Shown here: positions 5,691 through 14,576 of the stretch, piece by piece
Layout of the letters: every line of letters starts with the position of its first letter
Numbering within the stretch: the first letter of the stretch is position 1
Assembly: GCA_900546355.1 (NCBI GenBank)
Contig: URCM01000070.1
Location: 1-17,334, forward strand
DNA length: 17,334 nucleotides
Source: an uncultured Bacteroides sp.
GTDB taxonomy: Bacteria; Bacteroidota; Bacteroidia; Bacteroidales; Bacteroidaceae
Direction: 5' to 3'
Program-made: the position numbers and the translations under genes
Notes under the pieces: generated by a model
What the model was told of the DNA's origin: nothing
The model's input: the letters and a program-made list of their open reading frames with translations, nothing else
Database searches by the model: none

Positions 5691-8600
5691 ATGAATAGGA
5701 ATATGAAAAGAAAACTGTTACTGATTGCGGGGTTGGCGTTGAGCGGAGTGGCCGGCGCACAGGAATCACCGCTTTGGATGCGTCATTGCGCGATATCGCC
5801 CGATGGAAGCACCGTTGCTTTTTGTTATAAAGGCGACATTTACACGGTTTCTGCACAAGGGGGGAAGGCTGTTCAGCTGACTACGAATGCGGCTTACGAC
5901 ATGCATCCCGTGTGGAGTCCCGACGGGACCCTGCTGGCTTTCGCTTCCGACCGTGGGGGAAGCTTGGATATTTATGTGGTAAGTAAAGACGGGGGCACGC
6001 CGAAGCGGATTACCACCCATTCGGGAAACGAAACGCCTGTAGCTTTTAGTGATAACGGACACGTGCTGTATGAGGCTTCGCTGATGCCCGACGCGCAAGA
6101 CATGACATTTCCCAGTGCCCAGTTCCCGCAGGTATATCAGGTGAGTAGCGAAGGCGGACGCCCCGTGCTTTACTCTTCTATCCCGATGGAAGACATTAGT
6201 GTAGGGAGTGACGGCACCACTTTGCTGTATCACGACAAGAAAGGTTATGAGGACCCGTGGCGCAAGCACCACACTTCGTCCATCACCCGTGATGTGTGGA
6301 TGAGCCGGATGGAGGACGGAAAGCGGACTTATACGAAGTTGACAGATTTCGCTGGGGAAGACCGTACACCCGTAGGGAGTCCTGACGGAAAGTCGTTCTA
6401 TTATCTGAGCGAAAAAGATGGGACATTCAATGTATATAAGCGGAACATGGACGGGACGGGCGAGACCCAGTTGACTCACTATACGAAGCATCCGGTACGT
6501 TTCCTTACCGCCTCTCGAAACGGTTTGCTTTGCTATGGCTATGATGGCGAAATCTATACATTGAAAGAAGGTTTACAGCCTCAGAAGTTAGCTGTCCGTA
6601 TCGTGACCGACCAAACCGAACGGACGTTTGATCCGCAAATCAAGACTTCGGGAGCAACGGAAATAGCGGTATCGCCCGATGGAAAGGAAATCGCTTTCAT
6701 CCTTCATGGGGATGTGTTTGTTACTTCGAGTGATTATAAAACCACCCGTAAGATTACCGATACGCCTGAGCAGGAACGTGACTTGGATTTCTCTCCCGAC
6801 GGCAGGAGTCTGGTTTATTCTTCGGAACGGGGCGGATTGTGGCAGGTATATCAGGCTTCGCTTACAATAAAAGATGAGAAACTTTTCACCTACGCCACCG
6901 ATATCAAGGAAGAACGTCTGACCGATAACACAGCTACATCGTTTCAGCCCCAGTATAGTCCAGACGGTAAGAAAGTGGCTTTCCTTGAAAACCGTACTAC
7001 CTTGCGCGTGCTCAATTTGCAAGACAAATCGGTCTGCACCGCTATGGACGGAAAGTACGAATATTCGTATAGCGACGGCGACCAGTGGTTCGAATGGAGT
7101 CCCGATAGCCGTTGGTTATTGAGCGGATATATCGGAACAGGCGGATGGAACAATAATGATGTAGCATTGGTCAATGCTTCGGGCAATGGGGAAATCCATA
7201 ACCTGACCGAGAGTGGCTATACCGATACCAATGCCAAATGGGTGTTGGACGGCAAGGCAATGATATGGGAAAGCGACCGTGCCGGATACCGCAGCCACGG
7301 AAGTTGGGGAGCGGAGAGCGACATCTACATCATGTTTTTCGACCTCGATGCATACGAACGTTTCCGCATGAGTAAGGAGGAACTGGCTTTGGTAGAAGAC
7401 GGAAAGAAAGAGGAAGAAGCAGATAAGAAAGACGAAAAGAAAGAAGGCAAAAATAAGAAAGAAGACAAGAAGGAAGTAGAACCGCTTACATTCGACTTAG
7501 AGAATTGCCGTGACCGCGTTATCCGGCTTACGGTAAACTCTTCACACTTAGGCGATGCTGTCTTGACCGAGAAGGGAGACAAGCTGTACTACCAAGCTTC
7601 GTTCGAAGGTGGTTTCGACCTTTGGGAACACGACCTGAAAGAGAACAAGACCAAGGTGCTTTTGAAAGATATCGGTTATGGTTCGCTCAAGGCGGATAAG
7701 GAAAACAAGCACTTGTTCCTTTGTTCGAACGGGAGCATCCGGAAGATAGATGTAGAGAAGAGTGAGACCAAACCGGTGGAGTTTGAGGCTGTTTTCAATT
7801 ACCGCCCCTATGAGGAACGCCGTTATATGTTCGAGCACGTATGGAAGCAGGTACAGGAGAAATTCTACGTGGCAGACTTGCACGGAGCAGACTGGGAAGG
7901 TTATCGCGAAGCTTATCTTCGCTTCTTGCCCCATATCAATAATAATTATGATTTTCAGGAGTTGCTGAGCGAGATGCTGGGCGAACTGAACGGTTCGCAT
8001 ACGGGTGCCCGTTATTATGCTCCTTCGCGCACGTTGACTACGGCTTGCTTGGGTGTATTCTTCGACAATGACTATACGGGCGACGGATTGAAGATAAAGG
8101 AAATCATCAAGCAAGGACCCTTCGATGTGAAGAAAACCGGAGTGGTTGCGGGATGCGTTATCGAGAAAATCGATGGGCAACCGATAGGGAAAGATACCGA
8201 CTATTACCCGATGTTGGACGGAAAGGCGGGCAAAAACGTACAGCTTGCTATCTATAATCCAGTGGACGGAAAGCGGTTTAATGTATCGGTGAAAGCCATA
8301 TCGCAAGCCCGTCAAGGAGAATTGCTTTACAAGCGTTGGGTGAAACGGAATGAAAAGTTGGTAGAGAAACTTTCGGGCGGACGCATCGCTTATGTGCATG
8401 TGAAAGGAATGGACAGTCCGAGTTTCCGCACCGTGTATAGCGAACTATTGAGCGACCGCAACCGGAATAAAGAAGCGGTGATTGTAGATACACGCCATAA
8501 CGGAGGCGGATGGTTGCACGATGATTTGGCGACTCTCCTGAGCGGGAAAGAATACCAGCGTTTCATGCCACGCGGGCAATACATAGGAAGCGACCCATAC

Positions 8601-8942
8601 AATAAGTGGCTGAAACCTTCGTGTGTATTGGTTTGTGAGGACAATTACAGCAATGCGCACGGTTTCCCGTGGGTATATAAGGAATTGAAAATAGGCAAGC
8701 TGATAGGTGCGCCAGTCCCCGGAACGATGACCGCCGTATGGTGGGAGCGTCAGATAGACCCCAGTATTGTGTTCGGCATCCCACAAGTGGGTTGTATGGA
8801 TATGCGGGGGAACTATATGGAGAATCATCAGCTGGAGCCTGACATCAAGGTTTACAACACTCCCGAAAAATCCTTGCAGGGCATCGACGAGCAACTGGAA
8901 GCGGCTGTAAAAGAAATGCTGAAGGAAGCGGATGCGCAGTAA
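5691..8942 (+). CDS. Tricorn-like S41 peptidase, secreted
   Basis: This 1083-residue protein has a signal peptide ending in GVAGA before QES; a second in-frame ATG at 5703 gives MKRKLLLIAGLALSGVAGA directly. It should act in the periplasm or outer envelope. Domains in order: WD40/TolB-like beta-propeller repeats (SPDG, SPDGKEIAF and similar) over about residues 30-680, a helical C1 segment with GELNGSHTGARY, a PDZ domain at about 793-876, then a C2 catalytic domain. By comparison with Thermoplasma tricorn the likely catalytic residues are S769-H770, the nucleophile S987 (EDNYSNAHG) and E1044 (GNYMENHQ). A Lys/Glu-rich linker lies at 568-597. The family trims peptides released by other proteases. 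It is 30 bases after the previous gene. Confidence 0.93.
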   Translation: MNRNMKRKLLLIAGLALSGVAGAQESPLWMRHCAISPDGSTVAFCYKGDIYTVSAQGGKAVQLTTNAAYDMHPVWSPDGTLLAFASDRGGSLDIYVVSKDGGTPKRITTHSGNETPVAFSDNGHVLYEASLMPDAQDMTFPSAQFPQVYQVSSEGGRPVLYSSIPMEDISVGSDGTTLLYHDKKGYEDPWRKHHTSSITRDVWMSRMEDGKRTYTKLTDFAGEDRTPVGSPDGKSFYYLSEKDGTFNVYKRNMDGTGETQLTHYTKHPVRFLTASRNGLLCYGYDGEIYTLKEGLQPQKLAVRIVTDQTERTFDPQIKTSGATEIAVSPDGKEIAFILHGDVFVTSSDYKTTRKITDTPEQERDLDFSPDGRSLVYSSERGGLWQVYQASLTIKDEKLFTYATDIKEERLTDNTATSFQPQYSPDGKKVAFLENRTTLRVLNLQDKSVCTAMDGKYEYSYSDGDQWFEWSPDSRWLLSGYIGTGGWNNNDVALVNASGNGEIHNLTESGYTDTNAKWVLDGKAMIWESDRAGYRSHGSWGAESDIYIMFFDLDAYERFRMSKEELALVEDGKKEEEADKKDEKKEGKNKKEDKKEVEPLTFDLENCRDRVIRLTVNSSHLGDAVLTEKGDKLYYQASFEGGFDLWEHDLKENKTKVLLKDIGYGSLKADKENKHLFLCSNGSIRKIDVEKSETKPVEFEAVFNYRPYEERRYMFEHVWKQVQEKFYVADLHGADWEGYREAYLRFLPHINNNYDFQELLSEMLGELNGSHTGARYYAPSRTLTTACLGVFFDNDYTGDGLKIKEIIKQGPFDVKKTGVVAGCVIEKIDGQPIGKDTDYYPMLDGKAGKNVQLAIYNPVDGKRFNVSVKAISQARQGELLYKRWVKRNEKLVEKLSGGRIAYVHVKGMDSPSFRTVYSELLSDRNRNKEAVIVDTRHNGGGWLHDDLATLLSGKEYQRFMPRGQYIGSDPYNKWLKPSCVLVCEDNYSNAHGFPWVYKELKIGKLIGAPVPGTMTAVWWERQIDPSIVFGIPQVGCMDMRGNYMENHQLEPDIKVYNTPEKSLQGIDEQLEAAVKEMLKEADAQ

Positions 8943-8950
8943 GATAAAAC

Positions 8951-9016
8951 AAACACATAGACACGGAAACACAGAGGGAAATATAAAAAACGCTGTGTTT
9001 TGGTGCCTATGTGTTT
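8951..9016. terminator. Long hairpin between convergent genes, likely bidirectional terminator
   Basis: The arms 8951-8974 and 8993-9016 are inverted copies with 3 mismatches in 24 bases and an 18-base loop. The right arm is followed by a T-rich stretch (ATTTTTG), and in the other direction the left arm is followed by GTTTTATC. It lies 8 bases after the peptidase stop and 24 before the asd stop, so it is placed to end both transcripts. Words such as ACACAGAGG are shared with the other intergenic hairpins of the window. Confidence 0.65.
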
Positions 9017-9039
9017 ATTTTTGTATACAGGCAAATGGC

Positions 9040-10050
9040 TTATTTGATGTTGCCTGCCTTTATCAGGTATTCGGCAATCTGTACGGCATTCAGTGCGGCT
9101 CCTTTCTTGATTTGGTCGCCTACAATCCAGAATGTCAAGCCGTTTTCATTGCTCAGGTCTTTGCGGATACGTCCTACATAAACCGGGTCTTTTCCTGCAA
9201 GGAAGAGCGGCATGGGGTATTCTTTCTTTTCCGGATTGTCCATCAGCACCAATCCTTCGCCTTCAGCGAAAGCCTTGCGGGCTTCTTCTACCGATACGGG
9301 ACGTTCGGTCTCAATCCAAATACTTTCCGAATGTGAGCGCAATGCCGGTACACGCACACAGGTAGCACTCACTTTTACATCCGAGTGCATGATTTTGCGC
9401 GTTTCATTGTACATCTTCATTTCCTCTTTGGTATATCCGTTATCGGTGAAGACATCGATTTGCGGAATCAGGTTAAAGGCAAGCTGGTAGGCGAACTTTT
9501 CTACTTTCACCGGCTCGTTGTTCAACACTTGGCGGTATTGCTCGTAAAGTTCGTCCATAGCGGCTGCACCTGCTCCGCTGGCTGCCTGATAGGTGGAAAC
9601 GTGTACCCGTTTGATATGGGTCAGGTTCTCGATGGCTTTCAAGGCTACGACCATTTGGATGGTCGTACAATTCGGATTAGCGATAATACCACGTGGACGA
9701 TTCAATGCATCTTCCGGATTCACTTCGGGTACAACCAAAGGAATATCGGCATCCATGCGGAAAGCGCTTGAGTTGTCAATCATCACCGCTCCGTATTTGG
9801 TGATGGTTTCGGCAAATTCTTTGGATGTGCCGGCTCCGGCAGATGCAAAGGCAATGTCAACCCCCTTGAAGTCATCGTTATGCTGCAACAATCTTACTTC
9901 AATCTCTTTTCCGCGAAAGGTGTATTTACGTCCGGCACTACGGTGAGAACCGAATAATAACAATTCATCTATGGGAAAATTTCTTTCATCGAGCACGCGC
10001 AGGAATTCTTGTCCTACGGCTCCGCTTGCACCAACAATCGCTACTTTCAT
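9040..10050 (-). CDS. asd: Aspartate-semialdehyde dehydrogenase
   Basis: This enzyme reduces L-aspartyl-4-phosphate to aspartate semialdehyde with NADPH, the branch point to lysine/diaminopimelate, threonine and methionine. The 336 residues show the N-terminal Rossmann motif [15 protein letters not shown], the phosphate-binding [18 protein letters not shown], the catalytic C128 in [10 protein letters not shown], the [14 protein letters not shown] loop, and the general base H240 in [10 protein letters not shown]. Length is typical of the bacterial family. It is convergent with the peptidase gene and divergent from the antiporter gene, so it is probably transcribed alone. Confidence 0.97.
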   Translation of the reverse strand: MKVAIVGASGAVGQEFLRVLDERNFPIDELLLFGSHRSAGRKYTFRGKEIEVRLLQHNDDFKGVDIAFASAGAGTSKEFAETITKYGAVMIDNSSAFRMDADIPLVVPEVNPEDALNRPRGIIANPNCTTIQMVVALKAIENLTHIKRVHVSTYQAASGAGAAAMDELYEQYRQVLNNEPVKVEKFAYQLAFNLIPQIDVFTDNGYTKEEMKMYNETRKIMHSDVKVSATCVRVPALRSHSESIWIETERPVSVEEARKAFAEGEGLVLMDNPEKKEYPMPLFLAGKDPVYVGRIRKDLSNENGLTFWIVGDQIKKGAALNAVQIAEYLIKAGNIK

Positions 10051-10140
10051 ATTTTCAATTCTTTTAATTGTTAATACTTTCTTTATTCAGAGCGCACAAA
10101 TGCACCTCGTGTCTGGTATGACTTTGTACAAATTCGTCCG

Positions 10141-10148
10141 CAAAAATA
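10141..10148 (-). promoter_or_regulatory. Putative -7 element for asd
   Basis: On the minus strand this reads TATTTTTG, a full match to TAnnTTTG. No clear -33 TTTG is seen; its place falls inside the dyad at 10159-10181. Transcription would start near 10135, leaving a leader of about 85 bases before the asd ATG at 10050. Confidence 0.45.
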
Positions 10149-10158
10149 AAACATTCTG

Positions 10159-10181
10159 TCCGATTAATGCGGATAATCGGA
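10159..10181. promoter_or_regulatory. Dyad between divergent promoters, candidate shared operator
   Basis: TCCGATTA (10159-10166) and TAATCGGA (10174-10181) form a perfect 8-bp inverted repeat with a 7-base centre. Its centre, base 10170, is exactly midway between the two outward-facing -7 elements at 10141-10148 and 10192-10199. It covers the place where both -33 elements should be, as expected for a site where one regulator controls both genes, or for an activator that replaces the -33 contacts. Confidence 0.5.
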
Positions 10182-10191
10182 AGATTTTTTC

Positions 10192-10199
10192 TATTTTTG
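10192..10199 (+). promoter_or_regulatory. Putative -7 element for the antiporter operon
   Basis: TATTTTTG fully matches TAnnTTTG and is the exact inverted copy of the asd -7 element. No good -33 is visible, because its place is inside the dyad. Transcription would start near 10206, about 26 bases before the ATG at 10232. Confidence 0.5.
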
Positions 10200-10231
10200 T
10201 TCGTGAAATGAACCAATGACGATACCAATAT

Positions 10232-12379
10232 ATGAAAGAACTGGCAGACTTTATAGATTTTGATATCCATTTCCCTATTACTGACCCTACGTGGATTTTC
10301 TTTCTCGTGCTTGTCATTATCCTTTTTGCGCCGATTATCTTGGAACGTTTGCGCATTCCGCATATTATCGGGATGATTTTGGCAGGCGTGGTGATTGGCG
10401 AGCACGGGTTTAACATCTTGGCACGCGACAGCAGTTTCGAGCTGTTCGGTAAAGTAGGTCTTTATTATATTATGTTCCTTGCCGGGCTGGAAATGAATAT
10501 GGAGGATTTCAAGAGCATCCGTGTCAAGGCAACGGTGCTGGGGCTGCTGGCTTTCATTATTCCTTTGGGTATCGGTTTTTGGACCAATATGAATATCTTG
10601 GGTTATAGTGTCGTCACTTCGGTTTTGCTTGCCAGTATGTATGCTTCGCACACCTTGATTGCTTATCCGATTGTTATCCGTTATGGCATCAACCGCCAGC
10701 GGGCGGTCAGTATTGCCGTAGGAGGGACCGCGGTGACCGATACCCTGACCTTATTGGTCTTGGCGGTTATCGGAGGGTTGTATAAGGGTGAGGCTTCGGA
10801 CATGTTCTGGATATGGCTGGTGTTGAAAGTCATCGTGCTGTGCGTCATTATCATGTACACATTCCCTCGCATCGCCCGTTGGTTTTTCCGCAGGTATAGC
10901 GATAATGTGGTGCAGTATATTTTTGTGATGGCTATGGTCTTTTTAGGGGCCGGCTTGATGGAAATAGTCGGGATGGAAGGTATCCTGGGGGCTTTCCTTG
11001 CCGGATTGGTATTGAATCGGCTGATACCCCACGTCTCTCCGTTGATGAATCATTTGGAGTTTGTAGGAAACGCTTTGTTCATTCCTTATTTCCTGATAGG
11101 AGTCGGGATGCTGATTAACGTCAATGTGCTTTTCGGGCATATCGATTCGATAAAAGTGGCTTCTGTAATGATTGTGGTGGCATTATTAGGCAAATGGATT
11201 GCTTCTTGGCTTACACAGAAAATATACAGGATGCGTGCCTTGGAACGCGAATTGATGTTCGGGCTGAGCAATGCCCAGGCGGCGGCTACGCTGGCTGCTG
11301 TATTGGTGGGATATGATATTATTCTGCCTTCGGGTGAGCGGCTTTTGAATGAAGATGTTTTGAACGGAACGATTCTGTTGATATTGGTGACTTGCATCGT
11401 CAGTTCGTTTATTACGGAGCATGCGGCCAAGCGTATCGCCATGAGTGGTATGGACGTAGACGAAGAGAAAAAAGAACAGGAAAAAGAATGTTTTCTGATT
11501 CCGGTGGCTAATCCGGATACGTTGGAAGGACTGATGAGCCTGGCTTTGGTGTTGCGGGACGAAAGACTACAGGATAATTTGGTTGCTTTGAGTGTCATTA
11601 ATGATAATAACGATTCGGTAAAGCAGGAAATGCGGAGCAAGCGGAATTTGGAACGGGCAGCACAGATAGCGGCTTCGACCAACGTGAGCCTGAAGACTGT
11701 CAGCCGTTTCGACTTGAATATCACTACAGGTATCTTGCATACGGCTAAAGAGTATGAGGCTACGGGAATCATCATCGGTTTGCATTACAAAGCAAGTATC
11801 GTCGATTCTTTTTTCGGGAATCTGACCGAGAACCTGCTGAAGAATACCTATCTGCAAGTTATGGTCGTGCGCTTCCTGATGCCGGTCAATACCTTACGGC
11901 GCATTATTGTGGCGGTTCCGCCGAAAGCGGAGTTCGAGCATGGGTTTACGAAATGGATAACCTATATGTGCCGCATGAGCAGCCAGTTGGGATGCCGTGT
12001 GCAGTTCTATGCGCATCCTCAGACTTTAGGGTATATCCGCGGCTATATCCAAAAGATGCACAAAGATACGCGGGCGGTATACTCGGAACTGGATGATTGG
12101 AATGACTTGTTGCTTTTGACCGGACAAGTGACTTACGACCATTTGCTGGTTATCGTAAGTGCAAGGCGCGGTTCGATTTCATACGACTCGTCGTTCGAAC
12201 GTTTGCCCATGCAGGTATCCAAGTATTTCAATAATAACAGCATTATGTTGCTTTATCCTGAGCAAAGGGGAGACCCGAACGAGAGTCTTTCATTTGCCGA
12301 CCCGCGCGGGTTTGCCGAAACGCAATATTATGACAAGGTGGGTAATTGGATTTATAAATGGTTTAGAAAACATTCATGA
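10232..12379 (+). CDS. CPA2-family cation:proton antiporter with universal-stress-like C-terminus
   Basis: This is an inner-membrane protein of 715 residues. About twelve hydrophobic segments fill residues 20-405, in the Kef/NhaS3 (CPA2) pattern: RIPHIIGMILAGVVIGEHG, YYIMFLAGLEMN, the discontinuous-helix block YASHTLIAYPIVIRYGI, and GGTAVTDTLTLLVLAVIGG, whose Asp is the likely ion-binding residue. Family members exchange Na+ or K+ for H+. After a Lys/Glu-rich linker near 410-418 there are two cytoplasmic modules that look like universal-stress-protein domains (about 418-550, ending GIIIGLHYKAS...VVRF, and 553-690, ending MLLYPEQ). These may bind a nucleotide and gate transport; ion specificity cannot be read here. 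It overlaps tcdA by 4 bases (ATGA). Confidence 0.92.
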   Translation: MKELADFIDFDIHFPITDPTWIFFLVLVIILFAPIILERLRIPHIIGMILAGVVIGEHGFNILARDSSFELFGKVGLYYIMFLAGLEMNMEDFKSIRVKATVLGLLAFIIPLGIGFWTNMNILGYSVVTSVLLASMYASHTLIAYPIVIRYGINRQRAVSIAVGGTAVTDTLTLLVLAVIGGLYKGEASDMFWIWLVLKVIVLCVIIMYTFPRIARWFFRRYSDNVVQYIFVMAMVFLGAGLMEIVGMEGILGAFLAGLVLNRLIPHVSPLMNHLEFVGNALFIPYFLIGVGMLINVNVLFGHIDSIKVASVMIVVALLGKWIASWLTQKIYRMRALERELMFGLSNAQAAATLAAVLVGYDIILPSGERLLNEDVLNGTILLILVTCIVSSFITEHAAKRIAMSGMDVDEEKKEQEKECFLIPVANPDTLEGLMSLALVLRDERLQDNLVALSVINDNNDSVKQEMRSKRNLERAAQIAASTNVSLKTVSRFDLNITTGILHTAKEYEATGIIIGLHYKASIVDSFFGNLTENLLKNTYLQVMVVRFLMPVNTLRRIIVAVPPKAEFEHGFTKWITYMCRMSSQLGCRVQFYAHPQTLGYIRGYIQKMHKDTRAVYSELDDWNDLLLLTGQVTYDHLLVIVSARRGSISYDSSFERLPMQVSKYFNNNSIMLLYPEQRGDPNESLSFADPRGFAETQYYDKVGNWIYKWFRKHS

Positions 12380-13098
12380 GTGAAAACAGAGCAGACTGGC
12401 AACAACGTACCGGCTTGTTGTTAGGTGAGGAAAAGATGGAACGCTTACGGAAGGCCCACGTGCTGGTGGTAGGATTGGGCGGAGTAGGAGCATACGCTGC
12501 AGAGATGTTGTGCCGCGCCGGAGTGGGGCAGATGACTATTGTAGATGCGGATACGGTACAACCTACCAACATTAACCGCCAGCTTCCGGCACTCCATTCT
12601 ACGTTAGGGAAGCCCAAAGCGGAAGTGTTGGCGGAACGCTTTCGGGACATTAATCCCGATATACGTTTGACGGTACTTCCGGTGTATTTGAAGGATGAGG
12701 CTATCCCTGAATTGTTGGATAATATGCGGTTCGATTTTATCGTAGACGCAATAGATACCATATCTCCCAAATGTTATTTGATTTATCATGCCTTGCAACG
12801 AGGTATTAAAATTGTTTGCAGTATGGGAGCGGGAGCGAAAAGTGATATTACCCAAATCCGTTTTGCCGACCTGTGGGAAACATACCATTGCGGATTGAGC
12901 AAGGCGGTACGGAAACGCTTGCAGAAAATGGGTGTAAAGCGGAAAGTTCCCGTAGTGTTCAGTACCGAACAAGCCGACCCGAATGCGGTGGTACTGGTGG
13001 ATAACGAGCAGAACAAGAAGTCTACAACAGGGACTATCAGCTACATGCCGGCTGTATTCGGATGTTACTTGGCAGAATATGTGATACGCAAATTGTGA
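12376..13098 (+). CDS. tcdA: tRNA threonylcarbamoyladenosine dehydratase (TcdA/CsdL)
   Basis: This E1-like ThiF-fold enzyme uses ATP to cyclise t6A37 of ANN-decoding tRNAs to ct6A. The 240 residues include an N-terminal helix [20 protein letters not shown], the nucleotide-binding [13 protein letters not shown] at 33-45, [19 protein letters not shown] at 54-72 (ATP-contact Asp, Asn and Arg residues), [10 protein letters not shown] at 123-132, and [18 protein letters not shown], characteristic of the TcdA branch rather than of MoeB or ThiF. A CxxC zinc site of MoeB type is absent. It is slightly shorter than the 268-residue E. coli protein. The start overlaps the antiporter stop by 4 bases, and lolD follows after 13 bases. 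Confidence 0.93.
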   Translation: MSENRADWQQRTGLLLGEEKMERLRKAHVLVVGLGGVGAYAAEMLCRAGVGQMTIVDADTVQPTNINRQLPALHSTLGKPKAEVLAERFRDINPDIRLTVLPVYLKDEAIPELLDNMRFDFIVDAIDTISPKCYLIYHALQRGIKIVCSMGAGAKSDITQIRFADLWETYHCGLSKAVRKRLQKMGVKRKVPVVFSTEQADPNAVVLVDNEQNKKSTTGTISYMPAVFGCYLAEYVIRKL

Positions 13099-13111
13099 AA
13101 AAAAGACAAGT

Positions 13112-13762
13112 ATGATTCAATTAGAAGGAATTACCAAAAGTTTCGGTTCACTTCAAGTATTGAAGGGAATCGATTTGACTATAAATAAAGGAGAAGTGGT
13201 CAGCATCGTAGGACCCAGCGGAGCGGGAAAGACCACATTGCTTCAGATTATGGGCACGTTGGATAAGCCTGATGCGGGACGCATTGTCTTGAATGAAGTG
13301 GAAGTAAACCGGTTGAAAGATAAGGAACTGGCAGCTTTTCGCAACAAGGAGATAGGCTTTGTGTTCCAGTTTCATCAGCTTTTGCCCGAGTTTACGGCAT
13401 TAGAGAATGTGATGATACCTGCATTGATAAACGGTACTTCGGGGCGGAATGCGCGGAAAGAAGCAGAAGCGATGTTGGATTTCTTAGGACTGTCCGAAAG
13501 GGCTTCGCATAAGCCTGCCGAACTTTCGGGAGGCGAGAAACAACGGGTAGCGGTGGCTCGTGCATTAATCAATCATCCTTCGGTGGTATTGGCAGATGAG
13601 CCTTCGGGAAGCCTTGATACACAGAATAAGGAAGAGTTGCATCGTTTGTTTTTTGAACTGCGTGATAAATTAGGCCAGACATTTGTCATTGTCACGCACG
13701 ATGAGTCGCTTGCCGCACAAACCGACCGCACCATTCATCTGATAGACGGCAGGATTAGCTGA
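13112..13762 (+). CDS. lolD: ABC transporter ATPase, LolD/MacB type (lipoprotein release)
   Basis: This 216-residue ATPase has Walker [10 protein letters not shown] at 34-42, Q-loop Q86 in [12 protein letters not shown], signature [15 protein letters not shown] at 138-152, Walker [13 protein letters not shown] at 158-169 and switch H196. [16 protein letters not shown] and the short length are typical of LolD, which powers release of lipoproteins from the inner membrane with LolC/E. Related MacB-type export ATPases look similar, and no permease gene is adjacent, so the partner must be elsewhere and LolD is a best match rather than proven. It is probably in the antiporter-tcdA operon. Its 3' end overlaps the next, convergent gene by 8 bases. 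Confidence 0.88.
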   Translation: MIQLEGITKSFGSLQVLKGIDLTINKGEVVSIVGPSGAGKTTLLQIMGTLDKPDAGRIVLNEVEVNRLKDKELAAFRNKEIGFVFQFHQLLPEFTALENVMIPALINGTSGRNARKEAEAMLDFLGLSERASHKPAELSGGEKQRVAVARALINHPSVVLADEPSGSLDTQNKEELHRLFFELRDKLGQTFVIVTHDESLAAQTDRTIHLIDGRIS

Positions 13763-14429
13763 AGCTGTATCTCAGCCAGACGGAGTTTTCACCAACGCGT
13801 TCCATGCTTTTCAGTTTCAGAAGGGTGGTTGGATAGTTTTTGTCACCGATGCCGTCGAATACGGCGGTCATTCCCGCACGTCCGTCAATGCCGGCGCCTA
13901 TCACTATACTCACTTCGTCCAATAATCCGGCGCGCAGGAAAGCCCCGTTGATGTGTCCGCCTCCTACGATAGCAAGCCGTTTTACGTTGAACTGTTCATT
14001 CAGTATTTGGACGGCTTGGGATAAATCGATGCCTTCTTTTCCTATGGCTATCCATGAAATGCCTTGCTGGCGCAGGGTGTCTAAGTAGGCTTGAGACACC
14101 TTTTCACTGGTAATGACTAACAGTGGGAGTCCGTCTGCTTCATTGCCGGGCCAGCGTAATGTTCCTCTTGAGTCAATGGCGATGGTATATCCATTGGCTT
14201 CGGCGGCCTTGTAAACCGAAGGGGCGTTTGCCGGAGCAGGGTTGTCCGTTGTAAAAGGTTCGGGTAAGGCGTAATGCATTTGCATGGTTACCCTTCCTGA
14301 TAGGGCCGAGTCGCAAGCCAGTTGTTCCAACGCTTCATCATATTCGTTTCCGCCGATGCGTTCGGTCATGTCGCAGTCGATGCGTCCGTCTATGGATGCC
14401 ATCATGTGGCAAATGATGTAAGGTTTCAT
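13755..14429 (-). CDS. RibD C-terminal / dihydrofolate reductase-like reductase
   Basis: This 224-residue protein has the fold of the RibD C-terminal domain (NADPH-dependent 5-amino-6-ribosylamino-pyrimidinone phosphate reductase, DHFR-like). It shows [14 protein letters not shown] near the start, [27 protein letters not shown], and [20 protein letters not shown], the family's dinucleotide-binding block. There is no N-terminal deaminase domain, so it is a stand-alone reductase; riboflavin synthesis is possible but the substrate cannot be told. The frame is open to 14501, but the extra 24 residues run into the promoter-like sequence at 14456-14463, so I choose ATG 14429. Confidence 0.87.
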   Translation of the reverse strand: MKPYIICHMMASIDGRIDCDMTERIGGNEYDEALEQLACDSALSGRVTMQMHYALPEPFTTDNPAPANAPSVYKAAEANGYTIAIDSRGTLRWPGNEADGLPLLVITSEKVSQAYLDTLRQQGISWIAIGKEGIDLSQAVQILNEQFNVKRLAIVGGGHINGAFLRAGLLDEVSIVIGAGIDGRAGMTAVFDGIGDKNYPTTLLKLKSMERVGENSVWLRYSFS

Positions 14430-14455
14430 GATGTTATATTTTTTTGTTACGGGAG

Positions 14456-14463
14456 CAAAGGTA
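14456..14463 (-). promoter_or_regulatory. Putative -7 element for the RibD-like gene
   Basis: On the minus strand this reads TACCTTTG, a full match to TAnnTTTG. No clear -33 was seen at 19-21 bases. It would start transcription near 14450, about 20 bases before the ATG at 14429, and rules against the longer frame from 14501. Confidence 0.4.
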
Positions 14464-14576
14464 ATGGGAAAGTATAACAATGCGATTGCTGTAAGGCTCA
14501 AAATGCATTGCTGAAAGGTTCAGCTGCAGAGTGGCATATATGGAATGCCCGTTCCGGATGCATGCTTCGGTCAAGT

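Noticed and set aside
7548..8399. 283-codon minus-strand frame inside the peptidase gene
   Set aside because: The plus-strand frame is a continuous peptidase with C1 and PDZ regions and a catalytic S-H pair. The antisense frame has no family features.
14430..14501. N-terminal extension of the RibD-like protein by 24 residues
   Set aside because: The extension overlaps a -7-like element, and the family motif begins directly after the ATG at 14429. A hydrophobic look alone does not make it a signal peptide.
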